A stretch of DNA of 54,344 nt from assembly GCA_016934395.1 (NCBI GenBank), contig JAFGSZ010000017.1:1-54344 (forward strand), read 5' to 3'. The position numbers and the translations under genes are program-made. The DNA is from Bacteroidales bacterium (GTDB taxonomy: Bacteria > Bacteroidota > Bacteroidia > Bacteroidales > UBA10428). Below the pieces are notes generated by a model. It did not search any database and had not been told where the DNA came from. It saw only the letters and a list, made by a program, of their open reading frames with translations. Position 1 is the first letter of the stretch. Each line of letters opens with the position of its first letter. This document shows positions 37,609-47,506 of this stretch, one piece after another.

Positions 37609-38898
37609 TCAGGCTATTTTTTTCTCAAGTGATGGTTCAGGTTTGGATTGATAGGTATTTGACCTTCTGATCAACCGCCTGGCAACCGGAATAGATAATA
37701 ATTGTACAGTTGCTATAATGACTAGTGCATATTTTAGGGCAAAAGACTCGGACACATAATATATGAGTACGATAAACAATACCAGACCTACGAACCTTCC
37801 GATATATAATCCAAATTCGTGGTTAAAAATATAGGCATACTGATTTCTGTCTTCTTTAAATGAAAGCACATCTATTACTTTTAATTGTATAGGGAAGTAG
37901 GCAATATCATGCAAGGGCATAAACATTACTTTACATATAACAAATACAATTACCCCTGTGGCAGAGAAGGCTATGCCGTTAACCAGTGTTCCTATAAAGA
38001 AAATAACCAAGCCAGCAGAGAAAATGTAGATTCTGTGCTGTGGTTTGGAAACTCTGCCCAGTATATAAAGAACAATGGCCGACAATATTCCTGAAAGACT
38101 TTGAATCGTACCCAACGAACCTTCGTCACCAACCAAACGCATGATTAGAATAGCAGGTGCAGTTACGAGGTATCCCTGAGCTAATCCTTTTAATGATGAA
38201 AGAAACAGCATTTTATACCATAGCTTGTCAAATTTGAAGAAAACGAATCTGGTCTTCCTGGGATTTCTGAATTTCTCCTTATGGATAATTATACTGGACA
38301 TAATGGTAAGTAAAAAAACGATCAGGGTTACTACTTTGTATGCATTGCCAATACTTCCTATCCATTTCCATGTTCCGGCACTGATAAGAAACCATCCGAT
38401 GATGAATGGAACAATGATGGTGGTGATGGTATAGAAAAATGTTTCCAGTCCGTAATAATAATTACGGTTACCGTCGTTGGTGGTATTCAAGGCAAGAAAA
38501 TCGCGGTTTGCCCAGAAGAAACCGAAGGAGGATCCCATTATGAGTCCGGCAAGTGCAACTCCTGGAATATTAACTTCTCCCAGGGTCATCATAAATACCA
38601 TGGAGATACCGCTTAGAAGCATACCAAAGCTATACAGATGGGCAATTTTAATTTTATTCAACAGGAAACCATTGATAAGAAAAGTAATCGGTATACCGGT
38701 GTATGCAGCAAGCTGGTAAATAGCTACCAGCATAGGTTCATCCGAACTTCGCATAATATAAGCTCCCACAAACAAATCAACAACCGGCAATACTAAAGCG
38801 TAGATAATATTTGTGACAAGCAGCACCCTCATATCCCTCGGCATACTAAGGAAAAAATCGTATTCTTTATTAAGTTTATCGAGTAGGAATATTTTCAT
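37609..38898 (-). CDS. MFS sugar transporter
   Basis: A 429-residue inner-membrane protein with about 11-12 membrane segments and a basic loop in the middle (HKEKFRNPRKTRF), the layout of the major facilitator superfamily. It starts three bases after the GH130 stop and ends ten bases before the next gene, so it is translationally linked to them. MFS carriers paired with GH130 phosphorylases usually bring di- or oligosaccharides from the periplasm into the cytoplasm. That role is inferred here from context. Confidence 0.82.
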   Translation of the reverse strand: MKIFLLDKLNKEYDFFLSMPRDMRVLLVTNIIYALVLPVVDLFVGAYIMRSSDEPMLVAIYQLAAYTGIPITFLINGFLLNKIKIAHLYSFGMLLSGISMVFMMTLGEVNIPGVALAGLIMGSSFGFFWANRDFLALNTTNDGNRNYYYGLETFFYTITTIIVPFIIGWFLISAGTWKWIGSIGNAYKVVTLIVFLLTIMSSIIIHKEKFRNPRKTRFVFFKFDKLWYKMLFLSSLKGLAQGYLVTAPAILIMRLVGDEGSLGTIQSLSGILSAIVLYILGRVSKPQHRIYIFSAGLVIFFIGTLVNGIAFSATGVIVFVICKVMFMPLHDIAYFPIQLKVIDVLSFKEDRNQYAYIFNHEFGLYIGRFVGLVLFIVLIYYVSESFALKYALVIIATVQLLSIPVARRLIRRSNTYQSKPEPSLEKKIA

Positions 38899-38901
38899 AG
38901 T

Positions 38902-39945
38902 TTACATCTTTAAAGAGGAAAGGATTTCGGAGATCGAGAATTCAGCCATACAAATCACTTCGTCACTGGCTCCGTAATAAATAGTCAGATTATCTCCGTT
39001 AACAAGTTGTCCGTTGGTAAAAACAACATTCCCGAAAAAACCTGTTTTTTCATACTCAGCTGTCGGTTCCATAATAGGCTGGTCACTGCGGGCAATTACC
39101 TTCGAGGGATCATCAATATCAAGCAGCAATGCGCCCAGGCAATATCTGTTTTGATGGGTAGCGCCATGATAGATTTCCAGCCAGCCTTTGGAGGTTCTTA
39201 TGGGAGCGGCTCCAGCACCCACACGGGCGTTGTCCCAGGCTTTTTCACGGCTGGTAGCTATACATTTGTGATTTCCCCAGTGCAAAAGATCGGGCGACTG
39301 GGCCAGCCAGATATAATTCCCTCCAAGTTCCGGACTGCTCGGCCGGTGTAAAGCATAATAGCTACCGTTAATTTTTTCTTCGAAAATCGCACAATCCTTG
39401 TTATGGGGAGGAAAAATCATTCCCCTGCGTTCAAATTTTTTCCAGTCTTTAGTAAAAATATATCCAACACCCACACCCTCCGGAGCTACTTTGGTATAGC
39501 TTAAATGATACCCATCGTCCATGGTTGTTACCCGGCAATCCTCAATTCCAAAAGACTCCTGTGGGCCTTTGCCTAAAATTGGGGTATAACCATCAGGTTC
39601 AAAAAAATTAATTCCATCATCGCTGCAAACGAGTCTCAGGTGAGACAATGTGGTCAGGTAGTCTTTTCCTTTATAATTGATTATGCGTGGATCTGAAGCA
39701 TCAAGATTTGGATCGTCCTTTCTAAAACGTTTTATTTCAATACGTTCATCATTCAGAACAGGAAAACTCACTTCATTATTTTTTTGCTCCGGACGCTCTG
39801 CCACCCTTAATAAAAGCCATGTTTTATTTTCAAACCTAAAAACTCCCGGATTTAAGAGACATTCAATGTTCATCCCCTCCATGCTGGGTTTTATATCTGC
39901 CGGTCTTAAAATCGGATTATGTATATTTCGTCTGGCAATCTCCAT
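38902..39945 (-). CDS. GH130 glycoside phosphorylase/hydrolase
   Basis: A 347-residue cytoplasmic protein (no signal peptide) with the five-bladed propeller pattern of GH130. Seen motifs: NPILRPADIKPSMEG at the N-terminus, NPGVFRFENKTWLLLRVAER, DPRI, GIEDCRVT with the likely catalytic Asp136, ARVGAGAAPI and EIYHG. GH130 enzymes mostly phosphorolyse beta-mannosides (for example mannosyl-glucose or mannobiose), while some subgroups hydrolyse beta-1,2-mannosides; I cannot decide the subfamily from sequence alone. It is the first gene of the minus-strand operon, and its promoter region faces the HTCS gene. Confidence 0.87.
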   Translation of the reverse strand: MEIARRNIHNPILRPADIKPSMEGMNIECLLNPGVFRFENKTWLLLRVAERPEQKNNEVSFPVLNDERIEIKRFRKDDPNLDASDPRIINYKGKDYLTTLSHLRLVCSDDGINFFEPDGYTPILGKGPQESFGIEDCRVTTMDDGYHLSYTKVAPEGVGVGYIFTKDWKKFERRGMIFPPHNKDCAIFEEKINGSYYALHRPSSPELGGNYIWLAQSPDLLHWGNHKCIATSREKAWDNARVGAGAAPIRTSKGWLEIYHGATHQNRYCLGALLLDIDDPSKVIARSDQPIMEPTAEYEKTGFFGNVVFTNGQLVNGDNLTIYYGASDEVICMAEFSISEILSSLKM

Positions 39946-39989
39946 ATTATATTGTATTCTTCAAGCAGGGTAAATTTCTGCTATTAACG

Positions 39990-40040
39990 CCATTCCGCTT
40001 TCCATTCCGTTTCCAAAATTGTCTACCCTGGTTCCAAAAT
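39990..40040 (-). promoter_or_regulatory. Candidate HTCS operator upstream of the GH130 operon
   Basis: TTCCAAAAT occurs at 40011-40019 and again at 40032-40040, exactly 21 bases (two helical turns) apart. CCATTCCG is also repeated at 39990 and 40002. Direct repeats with about 21-base period upstream of a SusC operon are what AraC-type HTCS outputs bind. The HTCS gene is divergent to this region. The rest of the 39946-40387 gap holds no gene that I can see. Confidence 0.5.
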
Positions 40041-40387
40041 CACGGTCTTAAAAAAAATGAATGTGATGCGATAGTCTGATTATAGCCATTATATCAGGAT
40101 GTTATAGATACATACAATGGTATCAGATACACTTTCTATGAATTTAATCATAAAATGCGGCGGCTCAAAAACAGGTTTTATTACAAAATCTGTAGTAAAT
40201 TGCATTCAGGGATTTGCAGAGCGTAAATACGATTCGGTGAGTATTTATATCACTTTATAAAATCTAAAAATCAGACAAATGAAACCGTACAATTCGACTT
40301 ACAATTATAAAAGGTGGGTTTAATCAGAGTATACTTTAGCCAGGGGATAATTAAATTTATTAGCTACGGTGATTTGCATAAAATAAA

Positions 40388-43300
40388 ATGTTTCTGAAAC
40401 ATATGATAAGAGTTTTTCAGCTGACATCGGTACTATTTCTGTTTGCTTTTGCTTCTTCTTATGGAAGCACAGGCAATAAATGGATACCCATGAATCTCAG
40501 TAATGAAGACGGACTTTCCAATTCTGCGATTACTTGTATTCATCAGGATGCTGAAGGACTGCTATGGTTCGGTTCATGGGATGGTTTGAACCGGTATGAC
40601 GGATCAAAAATTATTGTTTTTAAGCCCGATTTCTTTAATAAAAAGTCGATAAGTAATAACATCATCAGGAATATTCTTGAAGATAAGTACAACAATTTGT
40701 GGGTAATTACCAGCAAGGATATAAACCGGTTTTTATCGAATACCTTGTCTTTTGAATCCTATTTTTCAGGAAATGAATATCTTCCGGTTCGGGAGCAAAA
40801 CCTTAAAGCATGTATCGGTCCTGATTCTGTACTGTTTATTTCCCTTAGGAGATTTGGTATTTCCAGTTATAATGATGCTGAAAAAAAATTCCGGGAAATA
40901 ACATTACCGGGGATGTCCGATTCGGAGCAGAAAAATATTATAGGTTTGGCCGGAGGGAAAAAAAATAATCTTTATCTCCTCGACCAACATGGAAAAGTAA
41001 TTACTTACTCAAAAAATAAGGGATTTGAGAAGCTTTATGAAAAAAATCTGGAATCATACAAGGGCCTTAATTTTGAAAAACACTGGTTTGTTGAGGGTAA
41101 AGAAAGTATGTATCTGGCTATAGCTATTGAAACCGGTGGCTTATTTGTAATGAACCTTGAAACCCTGGAAATCTTTCGCATCAGGGAGAATGATGAATTA
41201 ATAAGTGTTACTACAGTAAACGAAACCAGAGGAGTTGACGAATTCTGGATAGGGACCGATGCAGGTTCGGTCTTCAAATTATTTTTAAGAAATTCTCCGG
41301 AACTGATCCTTATGGATGCCAATATGTTCGATTTGTCTTCAAAAAATGTAAAAATATGGAGCATTAATCAGACCAGTGATGATCTGTTATGGATTGGGAC
41401 TGATGGAAATGGAGTGTACCGGTATATTACGAAGGGAAAACCATTTTTCAATATTAAAAAAGGAAGTAATGAATCAGGTTCGCTGGGACACAATATTGTT
41501 CGGTCCATTTTTAAAGATAAAGAAGGGAATTTGTGGATCGGTACCCGCGGAGACGGATTAAATAAAATTTCTGCCCGTGATGGTCAGCGAATATCCTATA
41601 ACATTAACAACGGCCTTTCGAATAATGCTGTTTTATCTCTGAATATGGATGAGTTCAGTAACCTTTGGATAGGTGTTGACGGGGAGGGAATTGATATGCT
41701 GGAACATCAGTCAGGAAAAATATTTCACTTTCCGAAAGATTTTGTTAATGGAAACGATCCGGAATTTGGTTATGTGTACTCTGTTTGTTTTGATATTTAT
41801 GGAAGCCTTTGGCTCGGAACCAGTGGTTATGGAATAGTGAATATGGAAGTAACCAAAGATAATAAAGGCAGGTATATTCTTAAAAACTACCAACAGATTC
41901 AATATAAGGTGGGAAGCGAAGGATTACGCAGCGACATTGCTTATTCCATTGTGGAAGAACGTCCCAATGTGCTCTGGATTGGAACAAGGGGAGGAGGGCT
42001 TCACAGGTTAAATACCTTGAATAATTCCTTTGAGTTTTTCGGAGTTAAGGATGACAATAAAAAGAGTTTTATTGATGATGATGTACTTTCATTATGTATG
42101 GGCAGCAATCAGAAATTGTGGGTTGGAACAAGCGGGGGACTCAGTGTTTTAAACCTTTCCTACAGACCCTATCAATTTGTTCATTATACCGAGCGCAGCG
42201 GCATGCCCAATAATACTGTGCACGGTATTCTGGAGGATGCGGCCGGTGATATTTGGATCAGTACAAACCAGGGATTATCAAAATTAGTAGTTTCAAAAGA
42301 AGTGTTCCTGAACTTTAACAAGGCCGACGGATTACAAAACTCTGAGTTTACCGATGGCGCTTTTTTTAACGATACCGCTAATCAAATACTCTATTTTGGA
42401 GGAGTGGAAGGACTGGATTGGTTCAACCCTCTGGAAATTGAATCGTCGGAAAATTTTCCACCTATTTTCTTAAGCGAATTCAGGTTAAACAACAATCCGG
42501 TGTTGCCCGGGGATTCAACATTAATACTAAAAACCAGTCTTAACACAACCGAAAAAATAGAATTGAAACATAACCAGAATTTTTTCAGTATTTCATTTAC
42601 CACGTTAAATTATTATAATTCTCACAAGTGTCAGTTTTCTTATTATCTGGAGGGATTCGACCTTACATGGAACGATGTGGGCAATCAGCGAACAGCCAGT
42701 TTTACCAATGTTCCTCCGGGAAAATATACATTAAACGTGAAAGCTTCTAATGAGGATGGAATATACGGAGATGAAATTCGTCAGATCTTTATCCTTATAC
42801 ATCCTCCGTATTGGAACACTGTTGTTGCTTACCTGGTATATCTATTATTTTTCGGAATAATTCTTGGCCTGGTAATGCGGTTTTTTAAAAACAGGGCCAA
42901 AGTACGCAGAGAGATTGAAATGGGTAAAATTGAAAGGAAAAAGGCCGATGAAATTAACCGGTATAAGTTACAGTTCTTTACCGATATTGCTCATGAATTT
43001 CGAACTCCCCTGACTCTTATCCTGGCGCCGGCAGCTGTATTGGAAGAACAGCTTGGCGAGAAAAAACGCCTTGGAAATTATGCAAGATCAATTTTTCAAA
43101 ACGCCAGCCGGCTGCAAAAATTAATCAGCGAACTGATAGAATTCAGAAAGGTTGAAACCAATAACATGAGGTTATCCGTGGGAAAGTATGATTTAGTATA
43201 TTACATTTCGAAGCTGATTAAAGCTTTTGAAGTATACGATAAACTCAATGAGGTAACCCTGACCTTTATACATTCAACACAAACGCTGGAAGCGTGGATT

Positions 43301-44551
43301 GATCCTGAGAAGTTTGAAAAAATACTCCTGAACCTGGTTAGTAATGCTATTAAATATACACCCAAAGGTGGGGAGGTTGAGATTGTGCTGGAAGAGCAGG
43401 ATGAGCATTTTCATCTGATTGTTCGCGACACCGGAATCGGTATCCCGGAGGAATACCTGGGCAAAATATTTGACCGTTTTTATCATCACGGAAGTGATGT
43501 TCACAAATCTAAAATGTCTCAGGAAAGCGGAGGGGTAGGTCTCTCGCTTACCCGGGGATTGGTTGAACTTCATAAAGGAACCATTACTGCTGTTAACAGG
43601 CCCGGAGGAGGAAGTGAATTTCGCGTGGTTATCCCTAACAAAAAAGAGAATTTTGAAAAGGAACTGGTGGAGAACATACGTAAACCAAGTGTTGAAAAGA
43701 TTGCAATAAAAGTGGCCGAGGAATTTAAAATACCCCAATTATTTAATAAAAAAGAACAGGAGGTTAAACCCGAAAACGACAACAGACAGTATTCGCTGCT
43801 TGTTGTCGACGATAGTTATGAAGTATGCGATCTGGTTGAAAGCCTGTTGATTGATACATATTTTATTTACAAAGCTCTTGATGGAAAAACAGCGTTGATA
43901 ATTCTTGAAAAGATGTCGATTGATTTAGTAATAAGCGATGTTTTAATGCCCGGCATGGATGGTTTAGAGCTTACAAAAGTCATTAAAACCGATATTAATA
44001 CCAGTCATATTCCTGTGATTTTGCTTACTGCCAAGGCAGAAATCGAAGATCGTATTGAAGGTCTGGAAGTGGGCGCAGACTCATATATTCCCAAACCCTT
44101 TCACCCTCGTCACCTTATGGTACGAATTGAAAAATTGATTGCCAACAGGGAACGCTTTCGCAAAATGTTCAGAGAATTTGATGACGATCAGCCGAGCTCG
44201 GAGTTGCTGGAGGGACTTGCTCCCGGAGACAAAAAACTGATAACCGCTCTTATTGAATCAATCGAAGAGAAAATGTCGGATTCAGATCTAAATGCAGAAT
44301 TTCTTTCTTCTCATATGGCCATGAGTAAAACCCAGCTCTACCGAAAGATTAAAGCGCTAACCGGATTAACTCCCCATGGCCTGATCAATAACCTTAGGTT
44401 GAAAAAGGCAGCCGCCGAGTTAAAAAAAGGAGAAAAGACCGTCTCTGAAATTTTTTATGAAACCGGTTTCAACAGCCGCTCTTATTTCTACCAAACTTTT
44501 AAAAAAGCGTATGGAGTGCCCCCTGGTAATTATGTGGATATTTCAGGATAA
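40388..44551 (+). CDS. Hybrid two-component system regulator (HTCS)
   Basis: A 1387-residue single-chain regulator. A signal peptide (about 1-27) leads to a periplasmic two-propeller sensor of Reg_prop repeats (many copies of LWIGT.G.G, residues about 35-640) and a Y_Y_Y domain (about 700-770). Then come a membrane helix (about 805-825), a HisKA domain with IAHEFRTPL (His about 868), a HATPase domain with NLVSNAIKY and DTGIGIP, a receiver domain with SDVLMPGMDG (Asp about 1183) and an AraC-type DNA-binding domain (about 1285-1385). HTCS proteins bind a specific oligosaccharide and turn on the neighbouring utilisation locus. The divergent GH130-SusCD operon is the obvious target. Confidence 0.95.
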   Translation: MFLKHMIRVFQLTSVLFLFAFASSYGSTGNKWIPMNLSNEDGLSNSAITCIHQDAEGLLWFGSWDGLNRYDGSKIIVFKPDFFNKKSISNNIIRNILEDKYNNLWVITSKDINRFLSNTLSFESYFSGNEYLPVREQNLKACIGPDSVLFISLRRFGISSYNDAEKKFREITLPGMSDSEQKNIIGLAGGKKNNLYLLDQHGKVITYSKNKGFEKLYEKNLESYKGLNFEKHWFVEGKESMYLAIAIETGGLFVMNLETLEIFRIRENDELISVTTVNETRGVDEFWIGTDAGSVFKLFLRNSPELILMDANMFDLSSKNVKIWSINQTSDDLLWIGTDGNGVYRYITKGKPFFNIKKGSNESGSLGHNIVRSIFKDKEGNLWIGTRGDGLNKISARDGQRISYNINNGLSNNAVLSLNMDEFSNLWIGVDGEGIDMLEHQSGKIFHFPKDFVNGNDPEFGYVYSVCFDIYGSLWLGTSGYGIVNMEVTKDNKGRYILKNYQQIQYKVGSEGLRSDIAYSIVEERPNVLWIGTRGGGLHRLNTLNNSFEFFGVKDDNKKSFIDDDVLSLCMGSNQKLWVGTSGGLSVLNLSYRPYQFVHYTERSGMPNNTVHGILEDAAGDIWISTNQGLSKLVVSKEVFLNFNKADGLQNSEFTDGAFFNDTANQILYFGGVEGLDWFNPLEIESSENFPPIFLSEFRLNNNPVLPGDSTLILKTSLNTTEKIELKHNQNFFSISFTTLNYYNSHKCQFSYYLEGFDLTWNDVGNQRTASFTNVPPGKYTLNVKASNEDGIYGDEIRQIFILIHPPYWNTVVAYLVYLLFFGIILGLVMRFFKNRAKVRREIEMGKIERKKADEINRYKLQFFTDIAHEFRTPLTLILAPAAVLEEQLGEKKRLGNYARSIFQNASRLQKLISELIEFRKVETNNMRLSVGKYDLVYYISKLIKAFEVYDKLNEVTLTFIHSTQTLEAWIDPEKFEKILLNLVSNAIKYTPKGGEVEIVLEEQDEHFHLIVRDTGIGIPEEYLGKIFDRFYHHGSDVHKSKMSQESGGVGLSLTRGLVELHKGTITAVNRPGGGSEFRVVIPNKKENFEKELVENIRKPSVEKIAIKVAEEFKIPQLFNKKEQEVKPENDNRQYSLLVVDDSYEVCDLVESLLIDTYFIYKALDGKTALIILEKMSIDLVISDVLMPGMDGLELTKVIKTDINTSHIPVILLTAKAEIEDRIEGLEVGADSYIPKPFHPRHLMVRIEKLIANRERFRKMFREFDDDQPSSELLEGLAPGDKKLITALIESIEEKMSDSDLNAEFLSSHMAMSKTQLYRKIKALTGLTPHGLINNLRLKKAAAELKKGEKTVSEIFYETGFNSRSYFYQTFKKAYGVPPGNYVDISG

Positions 44552-44575
44552 AAAGAACGAACACCCCGGTAATTT

Positions 44576-46030
44576 TTACTTCCATATTGAATTCAGTTCA
44601 AACAACACACATTGTGTATTTTTTACGGTTCCCTTCGTCTGGAAAAACGATAAAGAATCAAATTTTTCGCCGGGAAAAAAGATCGCCGTTAGGGTAACAA
44701 GACCGTTATCAGCAAAAAGTTCTATTGAAGGAACATCCAGAAATATATGCATTCTTAATATATTATCTGTTGTTAATCGGGGTGCAACAGCTTTATTGGA
44801 AAAAGTGGGAGAGAAGCTTGTTTGTCCTGAATTTGTTCTGTCAACGTAAAATTGATTCAGCCGGCTGTTATATCCTACTACCAGTTTTTTTTTCCGTGAA
44901 TTTGAAAAGATGATCCCAAACTCTTCCGCCGAATTTTCAGCCAGACTGGTGCTCATTAATATTTCATTTAATCCCGAAATATTAATTATAGTATCCGTAT
45001 TGAATTCAAAAGATTGTTTGCCGTTTCTGATTTTCTTCAATTCCGAAACCGGATTTGAACACAGGCGAAGCCCCCTCTCAGTTGCTCTTAACGATATACT
45101 TCTGGGTAATGTTAAAGCGCCACGCCAAGCAGTTGTAGGCACTGTTTCTGCATAATCCCAGTTACTCATCCAGCCAATAACTATTCTGCGTCCATCTTCT
45201 TCGGGAATATCCGACCAGCTTACTTCGGCATAATTATCCGGTCCATAGTCCAGCCAAAGTTCGGTTTCCTCTGAATTATCATTGGTAAATTTTACACCAT
45301 CAAAATATCCGATAAAATACCGGGTGCCGGATCCGCCATTTGGCGCTCCTGCATTAATACTCACTATTAAAATCCATTTTATTTCATTACCTGCTTTTAC
45401 CGGAAATAAATCAGGACATTCCCAAACGCCGCCATGGTCGCCGGCGCCTGTTCCAAAATCGCTTAAATAATCCCAGTATAAAAGATTTGGCGAACCGTAA
45501 AATTTTACTTTTTGTCCCGCTGCCAACACCATTATCCACAGTTGTAAGCTTTTATTCCAGGTCACTTTAGGATCGCGAAAATCCGGTTCACCCGGATTCG
45601 GAATTACAGGATTATGTTTATACTTAACGAAATTTCTTCCCATATCATTACTGCAGGCCAGGCTTTGAACCTGATAATCTGTTTTTCCTTTTTGTTGTTT
45701 TGTTTTATCGTGGTGGGTAAAAATTGCTATCATTGGCGGATGTTCTCCGGTTTGCAAACCCGAGGTATTCTTCCGGTCAATTACCGCGCTCCCTGAAAAA
45801 ATGGAACCCAGTGCGTCGGGAAACAGGGCAACAGGGAGGTTCTCCCAATACACCAGATCCCTGCTGAAAGCATGGCCCCAATGCATGGGCCCCCAAACCG
45901 TACCATCGGGATAATATTGATAAAACAGGTGGTATTCACCACGGTAATAAACCAAACCGTTCGGATCGTTCATCCAGTTGCCGGGAGGAGAAAAGTGAAT
46001 TTGCGGCCGGTGCTGTTCCTGATAAGGCAT
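44576..46030 (-). CDS. GH32 fructan/sucrose hydrolase, cytoplasmic
   Basis: A 484-residue protein with no signal peptide. GH32 motifs are complete: WMNDPNG with nucleophile Asp22, FRDP (151-154) with the transition-state Asp153, and WECPD with acid/base Glu204. A five-bladed propeller is followed by a C-terminal beta-sandwich (from about 340). GH32 enzymes hydrolyse beta-fructosides such as sucrose, inulin or levan oligosaccharides. It converges on the HTCS gene with 24 bases between the stops. Cytoplasmic location implies that it acts on imported short fructosides. Confidence 0.93.
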   Translation of the reverse strand: MPYQEQHRPQIHFSPPGNWMNDPNGLVYYRGEYHLFYQYYPDGTVWGPMHWGHAFSRDLVYWENLPVALFPDALGSIFSGSAVIDRKNTSGLQTGEHPPMIAIFTHHDKTKQQKGKTDYQVQSLACSNDMGRNFVKYKHNPVIPNPGEPDFRDPKVTWNKSLQLWIMVLAAGQKVKFYGSPNLLYWDYLSDFGTGAGDHGGVWECPDLFPVKAGNEIKWILIVSINAGAPNGGSGTRYFIGYFDGVKFTNDNSEETELWLDYGPDNYAEVSWSDIPEEDGRRIVIGWMSNWDYAETVPTTAWRGALTLPRSISLRATERGLRLCSNPVSELKKIRNGKQSFEFNTDTIINISGLNEILMSTSLAENSAEEFGIIFSNSRKKKLVVGYNSRLNQFYVDRTNSGQTSFSPTFSNKAVAPRLTTDNILRMHIFLDVPSIELFADNGLVTLTAIFFPGEKFDSLSFFQTKGTVKNTQCVLFELNSIWK

Positions 46031-46060
46031 TTGTATTTTCTGTGATTTTGCACTATAAAG

Positions 46061-46165
46061 TTATATTTACGAATATAGGTGAAATCTTTATTGATACCGG
46101 AATTAAAACCGCACGGGACAATATGTACCATTATTATTTGGTTTTCTTTAACAGAACACGCATTT
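46061..46165. repeat. Dispersed intergenic repeat, copy 1
   Basis: It shares GGTGARATCTTTATTGA (46078-46094) and TTTAACAGAACACG (46147-46160) with the element at 49801-49905. The two blocks are 69 bases apart here and 70 there, so the whole element of about 100 bases is homologous, in the same orientation. It lies upstream of the GH32 gene in a gap (46031-46389) without a gene. Confidence 0.65.
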
Positions 46166-46175
46166 AATGGAGAAG

Positions 46176-46201
46176 ACCACCTTCGCTAAAACTAAGGTGG
46201 T
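46176..46201. other. Eight-base hairpin
   Basis: ACCACCTT and AAGGTGGT form a perfect stem with a ten-base loop directly after repeat copy 1. It is not followed by a long T tract on either side. Possibly the end of the repeat element or a weak terminator. Confidence 0.4.
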
Positions 46202-46292
46202 TTAAGGAGCCATAAAAGTTTGGAGTGAAATACATAATTCTAATACATGCAGTTATAGCATCATATTGCGAGATGCATAGTTAAATTATCTA

Positions 46293-46300
46293 TATTTTTG
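46293..46300 (+). promoter_or_regulatory. -7 box upstream of the small exported protein
   Basis: TATTTTTG fits TAnnTTTG. It lies 89 bases before the ATG at 46390. An ATTG about 24 bases upstream could serve as a weak -33 element. Confidence 0.4.
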
Positions 46301-46389
46301 CATGAGACTCTAAATTTAATCCGTATAAAGTTGTAAATTAATTCCATAGAAAATTTTCAAATTTTAATATTCATCAAATCTAAAAAATT

Positions 46390-46767
46390 ATGAAAATACT
46401 AAAGACACTTATATTATCCGGTCTGATCTTTTTTACAACTGAAATCTTTAGTCAGGATTTGCCCGATTCTTATCAGGCTATGTTTAATGAAATTATAACA
46501 AATTTTGAGTTAATTCGTGGCTCCAATTCCATTACTCAGGGAAAAAATACATTAAGTGTTGTGAATGAGAATAAAATTGCACTCCGCATTGAACATAAAA
46601 AAACGGTGAAAAATCTTACGTTCGAAAAAATGCCTGACGAAGAAAACAAAATGAACTGGAAACCTGTAAACCAGCTTACCATCGACATGGTAAATAAATA
46701 CGAAGATTATCTTACCAAAATATTAGTTTCCATGCTTGATTTATCAGAAAAGAGGTCGAAAGAATAA
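46390..46767 (+). CDS. Small exported hypothetical protein
   Basis: A 125-residue protein with a signal peptide (cleaved near residue 21, EIFSQD) and a polar, charged mature part of about 104 residues predicted to be mixed strand and helix. I do not recognise a family. No lipobox is present, so it should be periplasmic or released. It stands alone, bounded by the repeat-bearing gaps. Confidence 0.55.
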   Translation: MKILKTLILSGLIFFTTEIFSQDLPDSYQAMFNEIITNFELIRGSNSITQGKNTLSVVNENKIALRIEHKKTVKNLTFEKMPDEENKMNWKPVNQLTIDMVNKYEDYLTKILVSMLDLSEKRSKE

Positions 46768-47435
46768 TTCTTTTGCGCAGATACCGTTAAGAACAGCGAG
46801 AACGTGCTGAAGCATCCGCCTACGATAAATCTACAGCGAATCCTGTACTTTTTTACGCATCGCGAGTAAAGCTGGAAGTGGTTCTTGATTTTTTGCTTTG
46901 CTAACCAAATCTATAGCGGATTTACAAATTCTCGTGCACTTGCACACCGAAAACTAACCAGTATAAATTACAGAATAAATCTTAATGCCCTGAGAGTTGA
47001 ATATTTTGAATTAAACCGGATAATTACCCGGAATTTTTAATTCTAAACATTCTTTGGATTTAGGTAAAATTCAGGTTAAGTATTTTATCAGGAGATTTCT
47101 CATCCCGACTTTTCGGGATTACCAATGACAGTTTCTTAATTTTTGCAAGAATTTCCAAATAACAAAAAACAAAAAACAAATAAACGCCAAATTCGAAATT
47201 CCAATTTCTGAAACCAGACCAATTTTATAATGATGGAATTTGAAATGGTTGTGCAATGAAATTCCTGCCTGCCGGAGCAAAACGGAAGACAGGTATTTGA
47301 TATTTGTATTTTGTATGTCGGGATTTCTGTCATCATATCATTATGCCTGATACAATTAAGTAAATCCTCGAAAAAACAGGAAAAGGAATCCTGTTGGATG
47401 AATCCGTCCACACATATTGACTTTTAAGACTTCCT
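46768..47435. other. Repeat-rich intergenic stretch, no gene seen
   Basis: A 91-codon open frame on the minus strand (47136-47411) is not credible as a gene (see rejected items). The stretch holds a TCCCGA hairpin at 47102 and an AT-rich tract (47150-47260) of repeated AACAAAAA/GAAATTCC-type words, followed by a CCTGCCTGCCGGAG patch. These are typical of intergenic repeats in Bacteroidota. Confidence 0.45.
47102..47119. repeat. REP-like hairpin (ATCCCGA...TCGGGAT)
   Basis: Perfect seven-base arms ATCCCGA and TCGGGAT around a four-base loop, within a longer TCATCCCGA...ATTACCAATGACA context often seen in intergenic repeats. Related to the hairpins at 60 and 49758. Confidence 0.6.
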
Positions 47436-47470
47436 TTTGTAACTTGCTAAATCTAAAGGATATAATTTTG
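47436..47470 (+). promoter_or_regulatory. Bacteroidota promoter of the LVIVD gene
   Basis: TTTG (47436-47439) and TAATTTTG (47463-47470) are 23 bases apart, inside the 17-23 range of the Bacteroidota sigma factor. The ATG at 47507 follows 36 bases later. This is the most complete promoter I found in the window. Confidence 0.65.
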
Positions 47471-47506
47471 ATAAACTGCTTTTCCTGTATTATTTATTCT
47501 ATCGTT

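Noticed and set aside
43274-43738. 154-codon open frame antisense to the HTCS kinase domain
   Set aside because: It is a shadow of the conserved HisKA/HATPase coding frame. No start context or family pattern supports it.
47136-47411. 91-codon open frame on the minus strand with a hydrophobic end
   Set aside because: It lies in repeat-like AT-rich DNA with low-complexity runs and contains a REP-like word and a CCTGCCTGCCGG patch. It has no signal, motif or family pattern, so it is read as intergenic repeat, not a gene.
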